The notes below the pieces were generated by a model, which was not told the origin of the DNA, searched no databases, and worked only from the letters and a program-made list of their open reading frames with translations. This document shows, one piece after another, positions 11,798-24,375 of a stretch of 64,000 nucleotides of DNA. How positions within the stretch are numbered: the stretch's first letter is position 1; the number at the start of each line of letters is the position of its first letter. The DNA comes from Przewalskia tangutica (taxonomy: Eukaryota > Streptophyta > Magnoliopsida > Solanales > Solanaceae). The position numbers and the translations under genes are program-made. The stretch lies in NCBI GenBank assembly GCA_029844215.1, contig CM056733.1, forward strand, positions 50,295,142-50,359,141, written 5' to 3'.

Positions 11798-12976
11798 GTC
11801 ATCATATCATAATCATAAATAAGTTAAGAAAACTTATAACTTCTTATTAGTCTTGTTCATATACCCTCTCATTTTAGTTTACTTAAGGCACTTAATCATA
11901 TCTTTAATAAAAGAAAACCGGGAATTTAACCCAAGTACTACATACTTCAACTCTTTTAAAAGTGACTCTTTTTCATACATAAAACCTTTGGGCAATTGAT
12001 GCCTTAAAATCAATTTGCCTTTCGTAAATCAAGCCATTTGTTCTTACTTATCTTACTTAGAATAAATCTCTTCTTATCAACCTTTTTATAAAGCTAATAA
12101 ACCAACTTCCCATAAAGTTGTTATATTAACCCTATGCTTTAATAAAATCATACTTTTCCCTTAACCAAGGGACTTATACATCTTAAAACGAAACAAGTCT
12201 TTATATACTTAAAACAAGTAAGAATACTAAATCTTGTACGTCTACCGTACTACATAGATACAACTACTCATGCTCAAGAGATAGGAAAAGCTTCACATAC
12301 CTCTTCGGTCAATCCACTTGCTAAGTCCAACTACCGCAAGTAATATGTCAACCTAAAATAACCATGATACATTTATTAACCTCTAATTTCAATGTAGAAT
12401 ACTCCAAGTTCAAAGTCACTAAATTCTATGGAAAATTGGGCAGCATTTCCTTTGTTTCTACATACTTTGCCACCTTTCACAAGGCCGAATTTAACATCCA
12501 AACGCCACATTTAAGGCTCAACAATCCAAACCTATCAAAGGGGATTACACACCTAAACTTGGGTGTGTAAAATTCTGCCCCAAAAGGTACAACAATTCAC
12601 TTAACAATTCTAAAGTAGTTTTTAGGCTACAACATGCTCATAATATCTTTTTAGCCATTTCTTTCATGTCCAAACCACATTTCTTACATGCAATGACTCT
12701 AAGTGCATTATTTACTACTACAAATCCCTTCTTCTTCACATGCAACATTAATAACTAACCACAAGAGAAGAAATGTTACCTTAAAGCTTTAGCCAAACTT
12801 ATTCCAACAACTTTGCTAGCCTCCTTTCCAAGAACACCACCACACTAACACCAACAAGCTAGCCACAAGCTTCCTTCTTGTTCTTAACTTTTCAGATTTT
12901 TCTTAGGCTTTGAATTCCCCTTGGAATTTTAGAGAGAAGGGAGAGCTAATTTAGAGAGAGACAGAGATTGGAAGAT

Positions 12977-13055
12977 GACCAAGTCTTCAAGACTTGGTCA
13001 ATATAAGGCATGCAAGAAAATCAGATGGGGGGGAGGGGACACTTGTCACCCTCCC
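12977..13055 (-). promoter_or_regulatory. Element B LTR promoter with long palindrome
   Basis: A perfect inverted repeat with 11-bp arms (GACCAAGTCTT / AAGACTTGGTC, 1-nt centre) spans 12977-12999. It abuts a TATA-like TTATATT on the minus strand (13000-13006). Upstream lies the U3 motif GGGACACTTGTCACCCTCCC (about 13036-13055). Promoter role is inferred. Confidence 0.55.
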
Positions 13056-13117
13056 ATGGCCTTTTTAAAAGAGAAAAATCAGATTTTCCTAAGTTTTTCC
13101 GCCTGGAATCCCGCCTT

Positions 13118-13213
13118 GGCGCCGCGGCCCTGACGCCGGCGCCGCGGCGCTGAAACCTCTGCGGACTCTCGGAACTTCCGGCGCCGCGGCCCTGCATCCG
13201 GCGCCGCGGCCCT
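13118..13213. repeat. Four GGCGCCGCGG repeats in B U3
   Basis: GGCGCCGCGG occurs four times, three of them followed by CCCTG, within 96 bp of an otherwise AT-rich LTR. It lies about 110-210 nt upstream of the TATA-like site for leftward transcription, where an enhancer would sit. I do not see it in the other LTRs here. Confidence 0.75.
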
Positions 13214-15138
13214 GTCGCCTTTGTCCGAAACACATTTCTGTCCGACTGCGCACTGAACTTGTAACTCTCATAACTTTCTACTCTGACGTCCTATCGACGA
13301 ACGGTTGATTGCGTTGGAATCTAGACTCAACGAACTACGCCCTAGGCCTTTAAAACACTTAGGAACTCTCAGTGTACCGGGTCATAACCCGACTCTAAGT
13401 TGACTAAAATCCGTCCGGAACAATCCGTAAACCTATCCTTTGAAAATTTTAAGTCTTACATGCTTTCGTACTCTCTCATACGTAGGGTCAGAACTACGGG
13501 GTATAACAATCAGGGAGAACCGTACCAAAAGACAAGTCTCCGGAGAAATGGAGCTTCTGACACCTGATCAATGATCATAAGAATGAGGATCCACCACCTG
13601 CTTACCCCTACCTGCGGCATGAACGCAGCCCCCGAGGAAGGGGGTCAGTACAAAATATGTACCAAGTATGCAAAAATGGAAAAAAATACTGTAATTATAT
13701 CATAAGTCTAAATAAAGCTGGAGACATGTACGATAATCAATTTACAGTACACTGTGCCTTACTAACAATGAGAGTAACAAGTATAAACTTACTGCATAAA
13801 AAGAGGAGGCTCATGATCAAAGTAGGGTCATCCGCCCGTGGTATCATTAAGCAATCCTACTCCTGGGACTATTTCACCCGCATAGGTCCTAGGGACCCGC
13901 AATGGAGCGATGCGCTCCGCATGAGACTATTTCACCCGCACAGGCCCGGTGGGCCCGGTGGGCCCGCAATGAGTACAAACGTCGCACTCGCATCATGGGT
14001 ACCAAATCCATGGAATTAGTAGTAACCCGAGGCTTTCCCCCCGTAAGAATAACTTAAACTAGCACAACCGGCTATCATACATAACATAAGAACTACCGGC
14101 TTATCATAATATAAGCAAGTTAAGAAATCCCCTAACTTCTTATTAACATTATTATTATACCCTCTCATTTTAGTTTACTTAAGGCACTAACATGTCATTT
14201 TTAAAAATCCGGGAATTTAACCCAAGTACTACGTACTTCTATCCTTTTAAAATGACTCTTTTTCATATAAAATTTCCAAGATACTAATAACCATAGTATC
14301 AAGTCACAACTACTTTTCAAGACAAGTCACAATACCTTTTAGAAATATAATTAGGCTTCTAAATCAAGTGACTTCTTTTCTCTTAAAACCTTAGGCAATT
14401 GATGCCTTAAAATCAATTTGCCTTTCCTAAATTCAAATCATTTATCCTTACTTATATTACTTAGAGTAAATCTTTCTTTTGTTAACTTTCCATAAAGCTA
14501 ATATAACCAACTTCCTATAAAGTCGTTATATTAACTTTATACTTTTTTCAATTACACTTTCCAATATCCAAGGGACTTATACGTTTAAAACGAAACAAGT
14601 CATATACTTTAAAACACTTCAAGTACCTTAACTTTGAAAACTAAGACATCCTTACTACTTTTAAACAAGTGAGTTAATCTCCTAACTCAACCGACTTGGA
14701 CATTCTTAAAACAAGTAAAGGATATCAAAGTCTTGTACGTCTACCGTACTATATAAGTACAACTATTCATGCTCAAGAGATAGGAAAGTTCTACATACCT
14801 CTTCGGGTCAAACCACTTGCCAAGTCCAATTTACCGCACGTAGTATGTCAACCTATAATGACCATAATACGTCTATTAACTTCTTACTTCAAACGTAGAA
14901 TATAATAAGTGCAAAGCCACTAAATTCTACGGAAAATCTGACAACACTTCCTTTGTTTCTACATACTTTGCCACCTTTATCAAGGCCGAATTCAATAACC
15001 AAACACGCCACATTTAAGGCTCAACAATGTAGTTATCAATAGGGGATTACACGCCTACAAGATGTGTAAAATTCCGCCCCACAATTGATATCAAACTAGT
15101 ACAAACTACAAGTGTAAATTCGGCAACTTGAGATACAA

Positions 15139-18100
15139 TGTCACGACCCGACCCCGGGCCCGTGACTGGTGCCTTACCCCGGGCACCCTAGTGATACAAC
15201 ATCAGAGAAAATCAGCGGAAATAAAAACTTACACAAGAAACAAGATATACAATAATGAAATAAGAAAACAGGCTAACCAATACGGTTACCTTTCTTGTAT
15301 ATATAAAAAAACTTGAACAGTTACATCCGCACAAACCACCTGCCGGTACTACAGACCTCTAAGAATGTTATAACAACAACAGCGGGACGGGGCCGCCATA
15401 CCACGAATGTAAGTACTACAACAGGGGACTATACGAAAGATAAGCCTCCGAGAAACGGAGCTTCCCAACGCTGTGATCCTATGAGCGAGGATCAACAATC
15501 GGTGTACCTCACTGCGGCATGAACGCGGCCCCGAAGGAGTCGATAACAGTACCAAGTATGTGAAAGCGTAAAAATCTTGAAATAAAATCATAACATTTTA
15601 AAACCAATTACAAATACGTTTAACAACCAATTTAATCGCACATAGTGCCACAAAGATAAACAAGAGCAAAATAGATATAACGTGAATCGTCTTTTCTAGG
15701 CGCTAATGATCGAAGCAAGGCCAATCGCCCATAGTATCATTATGCGAGCCTAATCCTCGAACTCCGCGATCCGCATGACCACCTAGGTCCGCGTGAGGTA
15801 TTCTCGCATCGAGGGTAGCTAACCCGGCGTCAGATCACTCGACTCCCGCATCTGCATAGTCACACGCATCGCGTGAGGTATTCTCGCGTCGGTAACACAC
15901 CGGAGTGATCATCCTGGAACTCCGCGACTCGCGCATAGGTCACATTGCACCGCGTGAGGTATTCTCGCATCGAGCGACTAACCTCGGCATAACAAGTCGG
16001 GGGTAAGTGATATAATAAAGATAATCGCTTATCGTTAAACAACATAAGCACAACAAGAAAACCCCACACAAACGTCACAAGACACTAACACGTAGCGTCA
16101 TAACATGTTTACTTATCAAACCAACAAGAAAGTATTACAAGGCTATCATAAGCCAACATAGTCAAGTTACTCACACAAAAGTCACACGATACCTGTAGTA
16201 TCAAAATAGAGTAACTACCTTTTAAGTAAACCAAAACAATTTCCATACCTTCTTTTTAACCCAATCTTAAGACAAAAGCATGCCTTCCTTTTTAAACCAT
16301 TTTAAGACAAAACCATGCCTTCTTTTAAAACAAAGGCACTTTTTCCTTTTTAAAGTCAAGTAGCAATATACTTTTTAAACCAAGTGTCTTACTCTTTTAA
16401 AAACAAGTAACATATACCTTTAAATCAAGTTACTTCTCCTTTCCCGAAATCAAGTTGTTTATAAGTCAGGTCTCTTTACTTTCAAAAATCAGTCTCTAAA
16501 TCATTAAATCATATCTTTTAAGGAAACCAACCTCCAACTTTTAAAATGTTAAGTTATCATTTTAAATCCAGTGATAAAACCATTCTTTTGTTTTCATAAA
16601 GTCGTTATAAATAACTTCCCATAAAACTATTATAACACTTTATGTTTTAAACCAACCAAGGACAACTATTCTCATTTTCGAAATCAAGATAACTTTATTC
16701 TTTAAAAGACCACACACCCATTACTCATGAGTGAGGTTTTACAACTTTTTAACATAATTTAAGTCCTTAATATTTCATAACAAGTCACTTAACTTTGGAA
16801 TCAAGTCAAGGACACAAAAGGAAAATCAAATTCCTTTAAACACACGTGCGTCTACCGCACTATATATATTTCACAACTATCATGCTAGAAAGGATAGGAA
16901 GAGGTTCACATACCTCGCGACGATTATCGACAATAAGCAAAATGCTCCAAGTACTATAACCCTGCTAGCCTTTTCCACCCTTCAAGTAGAATACGCTACT
17001 CGTAGTACTTCAACCTATAATGGCCATAAAACGGTTATTAACTTTTAGATCCCTTCGTAGAATATTTCTAAGTACAAGGTTCCTTATTCTACGGAAAATT
17101 CGGCAGCACCTCCCCTCCCGTAACCACACAAATCTCCTCCCCTATCAAGGCCCGCTACCGAGCCAACAACTCCAAGGGGATTATACGTCTAACCGGACGT
17201 GTACAATTCTGCCTCACAATAATACTACAAGTCTACTGTAAATATAGTCCGATGTAAATACAGTTCAATTCTTTATAATCACCCTTTCATTATATCTTCT
17301 ACTCAAATATTAACTACTACAACATGTAATTTCCAATTACAATAGGGGGATAAAGATCATTACCTCGATAAGCCCAAAATTATCCAAGATTATAAGTCGA
17401 TCCTGAGCAACGTTTAGCTCCAATTATGTACGCTCCAAACCGCTCCAAGCAACCCTTAGAAGTTTCTAACAACTTCTCTTAAACACTTCAACCAACTATG
17501 AAGATTTTCTTAGGGTTTCACTTTTGCGACTAATGGAATAAAGTAGTATTTCCGGGCTCTTATGTTGGGATAACTTTGGAATACTACAAGGGATTTAGGC
17601 TAAGGTATTTGGGATTTAAAAACGATACTTGAAGAAATTTTCTACAAGGGGATTTTGGACGAGAGCTTCACAAGAGGGGGGGGGGGGGGGACGAAAAACA
17701 ACTAAAGGGAGGGAGTGTTTGCCTTGGAAAATCTTTAAGTGGATGAAGAATAAGTCTTGCACACAAGGGGTATTTATAGAGAAATCAATGGTCAAGATCA
17801 AAGCAAGTGTATGGTGAGGATTAGGGACAAGTGTGTGTGGGTTCTTCCAACCAAATGTCCACCACAACTTTGAGACAAGTGTCCACCACAACAATGAGAC
17901 ATGTGGCTAGCCACATGTCTCAAAAACGTCCAAGGCCCCCTATCTTTCGGCCATAGGGCCACATGGGGTGCCATGTGTCGCCCTCCTACTCGTCCAAAAT
18001 ATTTCATCTTCCGAAAAATATCCGTAATGCCAAAAATTTCAAAAATAAAGTGGGCCCTACAACCGTAAATTCCTCCCGCGGGCCCCACGTGATCAATTCC

Positions 18101-18306
18101 GGAAAATAAAATCTAAAATTCTTAAATAATCCCGGAAGTCCGAATACCAAATCTGGGAATCCAATTCCCATTAACGAACCTTTTTCCCTTACAAAATCTG
18201 GAAACTTTTCCGTCGAAAAATCACATCTTTCTTCCTTTCCAATTTTAATGTCGTATTCTCGTACGTACGTCCTCGTAAACATACTCTGGAACTACGGGGT
18301 GTAACA
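15139..18306 (-). mobile_element. Element D: solo LTR
   Basis: A full LTR (TGTCACGACCC to GTGTAACA, 3168 bp) with no internal region, flanked by tacaa at 15134-15138 and 18307-18311. The empty site is preserved in C's right LTR. This is the product of recombination between two LTRs of one element. A 15-G run lies at 17676-17690. Confidence 0.93.
17771..17986 (-). promoter_or_regulatory. Solo LTR D promoter
   Basis: TATAAATA on the minus strand at 17771-17778 and the U3 motif GGGTGCCATGTGTCGCCCT near 17967-17986. A solo LTR can still promote leftward transcription into C's LTR; activity is not shown. Confidence 0.5.
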
Positions 18307-18966
18307 TACAACAACACCAATTCTTATCCAATTTCCTTTTCAATCCAAGTTGTTTAGTATAACATGATATCAAGTCGCAATCGATTATAACCACTACAAT
18401 CTTCAAGTAAGTAACATGCGACGATTCTAATTAACGACCAAATTGTAATCCAACTTCAAATGGCTTATATGACATTTCGGATTTTAGGCTACAACAATCC
18501 ATATCACTTATAAATTTTCAACACATATACTTCATGCTAGTAAAAATGTAAGGCTAACAACAATATATAATCTTGTAACACTTTAAGAGAGCAAGATTGT
18601 TACCTCAACGAGTCTTAGTCCAACTTCAAATTGGAAGTCGCTCCCTAGCAACTTATAGCCTCTTCTTGACACTTCAATTCGCCACTTGAGACCCTTAGAA
18701 TATCACAAACAACTTTCCTTTAATCTTCCAATCAAAACCTAGGAAAACAACTAGGTTTTCACCTTTCGACTAATACGAAAACAATATTTTTCCGGGATCT
18801 TTCTATTGAGATACCCATACAATACCCTCATGAACCTTGGTTTAAAGTGTGGAGCTTATGGACAACAAACAATTTTTTTTTCTTTTCTAATAGGTGAACC
18901 CGAGAGCTTCAAGCTTGTTCATCCAATTTCTTGAAATTTTTTCTAAGTATGGAATGCTTGTCTCAC

Positions 18967-19196
18967 TACTAGTATACTTATATAGTAACATGGAGGGTCA
19001 AGATTTGCACAAATGTGAGGTTTGGATGAAATTCTTTTAAATATCAAGCTAAGTGGCCCCATTGACTAAGTCAAATATATCAAGCTCTACTACTTGCAAG
19101 ACTTTGTCATCTTAATAATGGTCAAATGACCCTTATACCCATGTTGATTTTCGTCCAAGCTTACTTAAGGGGGGGGGTGACACGTGTCTCCCTCCC
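18967..19196 (-). promoter_or_regulatory. Element C 3' LTR promoter motifs
   Basis: Minus-strand CTATATAAG (18977-18985) is a strong TATA box. TACTAGTA (18967-18974) is a palindrome beside it. GGTGACACGTGTCTCCCTCC (19176-19195) contains the G-box core CACGTG inside a longer palindrome. Confidence 0.6.
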
Positions 19197-19323
19197 ATTC
19201 GTCACAATATTACGTTTTCCGATAATTCCATAATTCCGATAAATTTTTACTAGTCTCAAATCTTAACATTTGGGATTCTTACGTACGTTCTTAAAACATA
19301 TCATGTAATTACGGGGTGTAACA

Positions 19324-19359
19324 TTCTTCCCCCCTTAGAAACATTCGTCCCCGAATGTT
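19324..19359 (-). other. Element C polypurine tract and hairpin
   Basis: Minus-strand AAGGGGGGAAGAA abuts the LTR, and AACATTCG/CGAATGTT with a 4-nt loop (19340-19359) lies beside it. It defines the 3' end of C's internal region. Confidence 0.88.
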
Positions 19360-19399
19360 CTTTCGGAGTCAAACTTATACTTAGCGTCATAGTTTCTTT

Positions 19400-20593
19400 T
19401 TACAATCCCGACATACCAATAATGCCACACATGGCCACATAATAGCACTTAAGCAAAAATACTTCAATTAAAACTTGACAAGTAAGGGAAAATGAATTAC
19501 CTGAAGGTGTAGGGAATAAGTGAGGATACTTTCTCAACATGTCCTCTTTCGCTTCCCATGTCATCTCCTTCTTGTTATCATTCCTCCACAAGACTTTAAC
19601 GGAAGCTACATCCTTGGTCCGCAGTCGCCTGACCTGGCGATCGAGTATCGCTATGGGACTCTCCTCATACGATAACCTCTCTGTCACCTGGACCTCACTA
19701 GCTGGGAAAACTCTCGATGGATCTCCGATACACTTCCGCAACATAGAAGCATGGAAGACCGGATGTACCGCCTCTAACTCTGATGGCAGATCCAACTCAT
19801 AGGCAACCTTGCCTACTCTACGGATGATCTGGTAGGGCCCAATGTACCTTGGGCTAAGTTTCCCCTTCTTTCCGAATCTCATCACACCCTTCATGGGTGA
19901 TACCTTCAAGAAGACCCAATCGTCTACCTGAAACTCCAAATGTCGACGCCGATTATCTGCATATGACTTCTGCCGACTCTGAGCTGCTAACAGTCTCTCC
20001 TGGATAAGCTTCACCTTATCCACAATCTGCTGAATCAAGTTTGGGCAAACCAAATGCACCTCGCCCACGTCGAACCAACCAATCGGCGACCTACATTTCC
20101 GCCCATACAAAGCCTCGTATGGCGCCATTTGTATACTGGAGTGGTAGCTGTTGTTATAAGAAAACTCCACAAGAGGCAAATGATCCTCCCAGCTACCCCT
20201 GAAATCAATCACGCAGGCTCGCAACATATCCTCAAGTGTCTGGATAGTACGCTCTACCTGCCCGTTAGTCTGAGGATGAAACGATGTACTGAGACTCACC
20301 TGTGTCCCTAATCCCTTATGGAAAGACATCCAGAAGTTAGCCGTAAACTGAGCTCCTCTATCTGATATAATCGATATAGGGACTCCGTGCAGTCTCACAA
20401 TCTCTCTGATATACAATCTGGCATAGTCTTCAGCCGAAAACGTCGTCCTGACTGGAAGGAAGTGGGCTGATTTCGTCAGCTTGTCAACAATAACCCAAAT
20501 GGAGTCATACTTCCTCTGAGTATGAGGTAACCCTGTAATAAAGTCCATGTTGATCACCTCCCACTTCCATGTCGGAATATCAATAGCCTGCAA
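19400..20593 (-). CDS. Element C integrase with chromodomain (partial pol, open frame)
   Basis: About 397 residues read without a stop. Asp17 (NMDFITG), Asp78 (ISDRG) and Glu114 (QVERT) have the 61/36 offsets of gypsy integrases, so the DDE triad is intact. A C-terminal chromodomain follows (LDRQVRRLRTKDVASVKVLW, TWEAKEDM, YPHLF) with about 37 extra residues after YPHLF. The start is arbitrary: the frame continues upstream to a stop near 20645, and element E cuts pol at 20661. It is the least damaged integrase here but cannot be made as part of a full polyprotein. Confidence 0.88.
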   Translation of the reverse strand: MQAIDIPTWKWEVINMDFITGLPHTQRKYDSIWVIVDKLTKSAHFLPVRTTFSAEDYARLYIREIVRLHGVPISIISDRGAQFTANFWMSFHKGLGTQVSLSTSFHPQTNGQVERTIQTLEDMLRACVIDFRGSWEDHLPLVEFSYNNSYHSSIQMAPYEALYGRKCRSPIGWFDVGEVHLVCPNLIQQIVDKVKLIQERLLAAQSRQKSYADNRRRHLEFQVDDWVFLKVSPMKGVMRFGKKGKLSPRYIGPYQIIRRVGKVAYELDLPSELEAVHPVFHASMLRKCIGDPSRVFPASEVQVTERLSYEESPIAILDRQVRRLRTKDVASVKVLWRNDNKKEMTWEAKEDMLRKYPHLFPTPSGNSFSLTCQVLIEVFLLKCYYVAMCGIIGMSGL

Positions 20594-21564
20594 TAGCCCG
20601 CTAGGCCTCTGGTGCTCAACCTTGACCTGCTGGCAATTAGGACATCAGGTAACAAAACCGTGTCACGACGACCCGGGCATGGCGGTGCCCTACAGGCACC
20701 GCTTCTAATCATACAACATAATAAATGCGGAAGATAAATAACATTTTTTTTAACCAAGGCCATGCCGATAAGGCTGCCATAATATAAAAATTACCCGAAA
20801 GGGTCTACATTATTTAACAATGTAAAAACAACTCTAGCCATCCAAATTTGGATGAATACGGACCTCTAAGATTTGAACAAATACTATGACGGACAAGGCC
20901 CCGCGCACTTCTTAATATACATAAACATGACAACTCCGAACATTGGAGCCATCTCGAAATCTGAACCGGGATCCTAAGCTCGCGGATCCACAATCGTAAT
21001 ACCTAAACTGCGGACATGAGCGGCCCGAAAGTCGATCTGCCAGTGCAGAATATGGAACAGAAATAAGGTACAGTAAACAAATCATAACTGTACAAAAGAA
21101 TGACAGAGGCAAGTATAAAAAGTACATACCAGATCCTGCCGTGTCATTACCACTCATGAACTTAATCGTACCTTATTATCTTTTCCCATTTCAATAAAAT
21201 TTATAGTCACTTTCTTACGCATACTTAGGAAAAATCGCCAAGTTCATTACCATATAACTTACTTATCTTTCATAACATAATCCGCCCTTTATGGAGGGAC
21301 GATATACCACCCGAACTGGGGGCGATCAAATCACACAAATATCAAAGCGTGCGGTGGAATTCCTTCCTCATCGCTGCGGCGATCTATGACATAAATCATA
21401 CTCGTGTGGCGCGCGTGGCATCCTACCTCACCGGCGTACACATATACAATACATATATATATACCTCCGCGTGGAATCCTCCATCATCGCCGTGTGTAGG
21501 TGTAACATATAACCAGGTGACACGTCCGTGGCATCCTACCTCACTGTCGGCGATATCGTATACA

Positions 21565-21568
<4 letters not shown>

Positions 21569-21607
<39 letters not shown>
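21569..21607. repeat. (AT)n microsatellite
   Basis: About 39 bp of uninterrupted AT dinucleotides in the E LTR. A shorter ATATATAT run occurs at about 21452. Confidence 0.95.
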
Positions 21608-21608
<1 letters not shown>

Positions 21609-21609
21609 C

Positions 21610-21930
21610 GCGCCACATGCCCCGGAATCCCTCATCGTATAAGCATGACCATAACGTGCCCTCGGCATCCCTCATTGTAGGTGCAGGTCTTCATGGGGAG
21701 CTAGCCCATGGAATAAGAATATAACATGCCCCCGGAATCCCTCATCGTGGGTACATGTCTTCATGGGGAGCTAGCCCAAGGAGTAATAATCGTATATAGC
21801 ATGGTCGCATGCCCCGGAATCCCTCATCGTATAAGCATGGCCATGGATAATAAAACAAATCCGGGAATCTAACCCGCCTCGTGGTCACATGCCCCGGAAT
21901 CCCACATCATATAAGCATGTCCAAAGATCA
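21610..21930. repeat. Imperfect array around CCCCGGAATCCC in E LTR
   Basis: The phrase ATGCCCCGGAATCCC(T/A)CATC recurs about four to five times with variable spacers, some containing TCTTCATGGGGAGCTAGCCCA. Single units of the same phrase occur in F near 23600 and 29290, so it is an LTR module amplified in E. Confidence 0.65.
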
Positions 21931-23787
21931 ATCATAATGGAAGCATACCCGTGGAATCCCACATCACTGTCGGTACATCCAAGTAAACTTACAATACGAC
22001 GGCCTCCAACCTCGGAGAGTCACGACAACGTAAACATATAATACTTGCACTCAAAGCTATCACAAGCAAACATAGGCAAGTTCATTAAACCTTTAGACTT
22101 CCATTTTTATAAACTCATGGCACCTTCGTTTCACACATAAAAATCCGGGAATTTAACCCAAAGTACTACGCACCTCTACACCTTTAAATTGACTCTTTAT
22201 CAAATAAAACTTCCAAGATACTAATAACCGTAGTATCAAGTCATATATACTTTTCAAGACAAGTCACAATACCTTTTAGAAATACAATTATAGGTTTCTA
22301 AATCACGTGACTTCTTTCTTTAAAAACCTTAAGCAATTGGTACCTTTAAAACAATTTGCCCTTCTTTATTTCAAATCATTTCTTTGCATACACTACTGAA
22401 GAAAACCATTCTTTTAATCTTCCTTAAAGTTGTTATAACCAACTTCCCATAAAGTCGTGATAACTCTTTATGTCTTAGACAAATTCATTCCTTTTATAAC
22501 CAAGAGACTTATACTTTCAAATCGAATTACATAGCTTTCAAAATACTTCAAGTCTCTTAACTTTTAAGAAAACCAGTTTCTTAACTTTAGAATGGCAAGA
22601 AATCAATACTTTCCAAATCAAGTATTCTATGCTTTTTTAAATCAATTCATTTCTTCCTTTAAGAATCAAGTCCCATAACTTGAAAAAATAAAGTCTCTTA
22701 ACCTTTTAAGAATTTGAGGTTCATAGTCTTAAAACCTCATACGTAAATTCTTATAAATTAAGTAACATATACCTTGGTGCGTTGTGAATAAGTTATACTT
22801 ATTTATAACGATCTTAATCAAGTAGCCATGATCTAGAAAATGTAATACAATTTTGTCTTATCTTAGCTTCTATGCAGATGGAGAATTCTTGTCACACCCC
22901 GAACCCCGGGCCCGTGACTGGTGCCCTACCTGGGCACCCTTCTACCTTAACAACACAAGTAAACTGCGGAAATTTAATAACACCTCATTTTTTTCTTTTA
23001 AAAACCAACGTACGTGCAAGGCAAAGCCGACAAGGCTGCCATATAATATACGTAATAAAAGACACTATACTGTACATGAGTCCAATCCCACATATGAATA
23101 CAGACCTCTAAGAGTTATACTGAACTATGACGGGACAAGGCCCCGCCGTGCCCATAAATGTACAAAAGCCTGTACTGAAAGAACTTATACCAAAAAGATA
23201 ACTCCCGAACAGAAGGAGCTATCCAAAACTCCGGCGGTCCTACACTGCCGATCACCAAACAAGCGTACCTAAACTGCGGCATGAACGCAGCCGAAGGAGG
23301 TCGATGCGAAGAATGTACCAAGTATGTGAGCGATGAAATCGTAATGAAATCATAATAGTCTAAACAAAGCGGAGACATGTATGATAGCCAACCTACGATA
23401 TAACACATAAGCGATCATATCAAGTCGGGGATGCGGACCACTCAAAGTCACTACTCAAATATAACTATGGGTCTCACGCCCATAATATCAATCACGCGTG
23501 GAATCCTTCCTCATGCTGCGATCCATGATGTAATAACACCAATCAGGATACATGAACACCAAGTCCCACCCGTGTCCTAAATACCACGTGGTCTCATGCC
23601 CCGAAATCCCACATCGTAAAAACATGACCATAGGGTAACACAAACAAATCTGGGGACATATATGATAATCAAATTACAACACATTGTTCCTTACTAACAA
23701 TGAGAGTAAGCGAGTATCCTTACAATATGAAATAGGAAGCTCATGATCAAAAGCAGACCATCCGCGCGATCATTTAGCCATCCTACT

Positions 23788-23967
23788 CGCGGGACTATTT
23801 CACCCGCGTAGGCGCGTGGACGCGTGAGGTATTCCTCGCATGGGACTATTTCACCCGCATAAGCCATACGGACTCGCGTGAGGTATTCCTCGCATAGGTC
23901 GGACCCGCCCGCGTGGGACTATTTCACCGCATAAGTCCTTACGGACCCGTGAGGTATTCCTCGCATC
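23788..23967. repeat. GC-rich ACTATTTCACCCGC array in F 3' LTR
   Basis: Three units of GGGACTATTTCACCGC(A/G) alternating with GTGAGGTATTCCTCGCAT. Homologous to 29487-29664 in the other F LTR and to the B array. Many CHG-type differences separate the F copies here. Confidence 0.75.
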
Positions 23968-24062
23968 GTGGGTAGCAATTCCACGAAGCGCAAATGCCAC
24001 AAACCCGGAATGACCGAAACAACCGATATACCAATAGCACACCGGCTATTTCCGACACATAG

Positions 24063-24375
24063 GCAATTCTCAACTAATCAGGCCAAGTACTTATCAAGGC
24101 ACACATGGAAAAATTCTCATTTAGCAAGCCAAAGTACTTACCAAGGCACCCTTAGACTAATTCTCAATTAATCAAGCCAAAGTACTTATCAAGGCACAAA
24201 TAGAATAATTCTCAATTAACAAGCCAAAGTACTTATCAAGGCACAAATAGAATAATTCTCAATTAACAAGCCAAAGTACTTATCAAGGCACAAATAGAAT
24301 AATTCTCATTTATCAAGCCAAAGTACTTTCCAAGGCATCACATAGAATTATTCTCAATTAAACAGGCCAAAGTAC
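24063..24375. repeat. 47-bp tandem repeat in F 3' LTR
   Basis: About six to seven units containing GCCAAAGTACTTATCAAGGCAC and ATTCTCAATTAAC. The period is 47 bp, for example between 24181 and 24228. The central copies are almost identical, which suggests recent amplification. Confidence 0.9.

Larger units (their letters stand above)
1..13508 (-). mobile_element. Element B: partial gypsy element, interrupted by A
   Basis: Gag sequence at 1-187 and 10067-10526, a 5' leader with primer site, then a 5' LTR at 10731-13508. The rest of gag, pol and the 3' LTR lie left of the window. Right flank is atcag (13509-13513), the expected target duplication inside C's LTR, where the intact copy reads aacatcagggagaacc (about 35960). 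Confidence 0.85.
10731..13508 (-). repeat. Element B 5' LTR
   Basis: Starts TGTCACGACCCG beside the primer site and ends GGGGTATAACA. From left to right: GC-rich start, ACTATTTCACCCGCAT array (11368-11512), five 54-55-bp repeats (11525-about 11797), an AT-rich middle, then a U3 with palindrome, weak TATA and GC-rich repeats. No partner is in the window. Confidence 0.88.
13509..19323 (-). repeat. Element C 3' LTR (interrupted by solo LTR D)
   Basis: Pieces 13509-15138 and 18312-19323 align in order with 35962-38609. The first about 262 bp are left of the window because B inserted at 13509. It ends TACGGGGTGTAACA. At the D site the uninterrupted partner reads GAGATACAACAACACC (about 37600). 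Confidence 0.88.

Noticed and set aside
11647..11850. Open frame with repeated GLAPQIYSYPGEGG
   Set aside because: Product of the 54-55-bp tandem array in the B LTR; copies 1-2 have a 55-bp period and break the frame.
13021..13271. Arg/Ala/Pro-rich minus-strand frames
   Set aside because: They read through the GGCGCCGCGG repeats in the B U3 and overlap promoter motifs.
21349..21668. Frames rich in alternating Tyr-Ile on both strands
   Set aside because: They read through the (AT)n microsatellite at 21569-21607.
24063..24375. Regular repeats that could suggest a CRISPR-like array
   Set aside because: The 47-bp units abut with no unique spacers, lie in a plant LTR and are duplicated exactly in the sister LTR.
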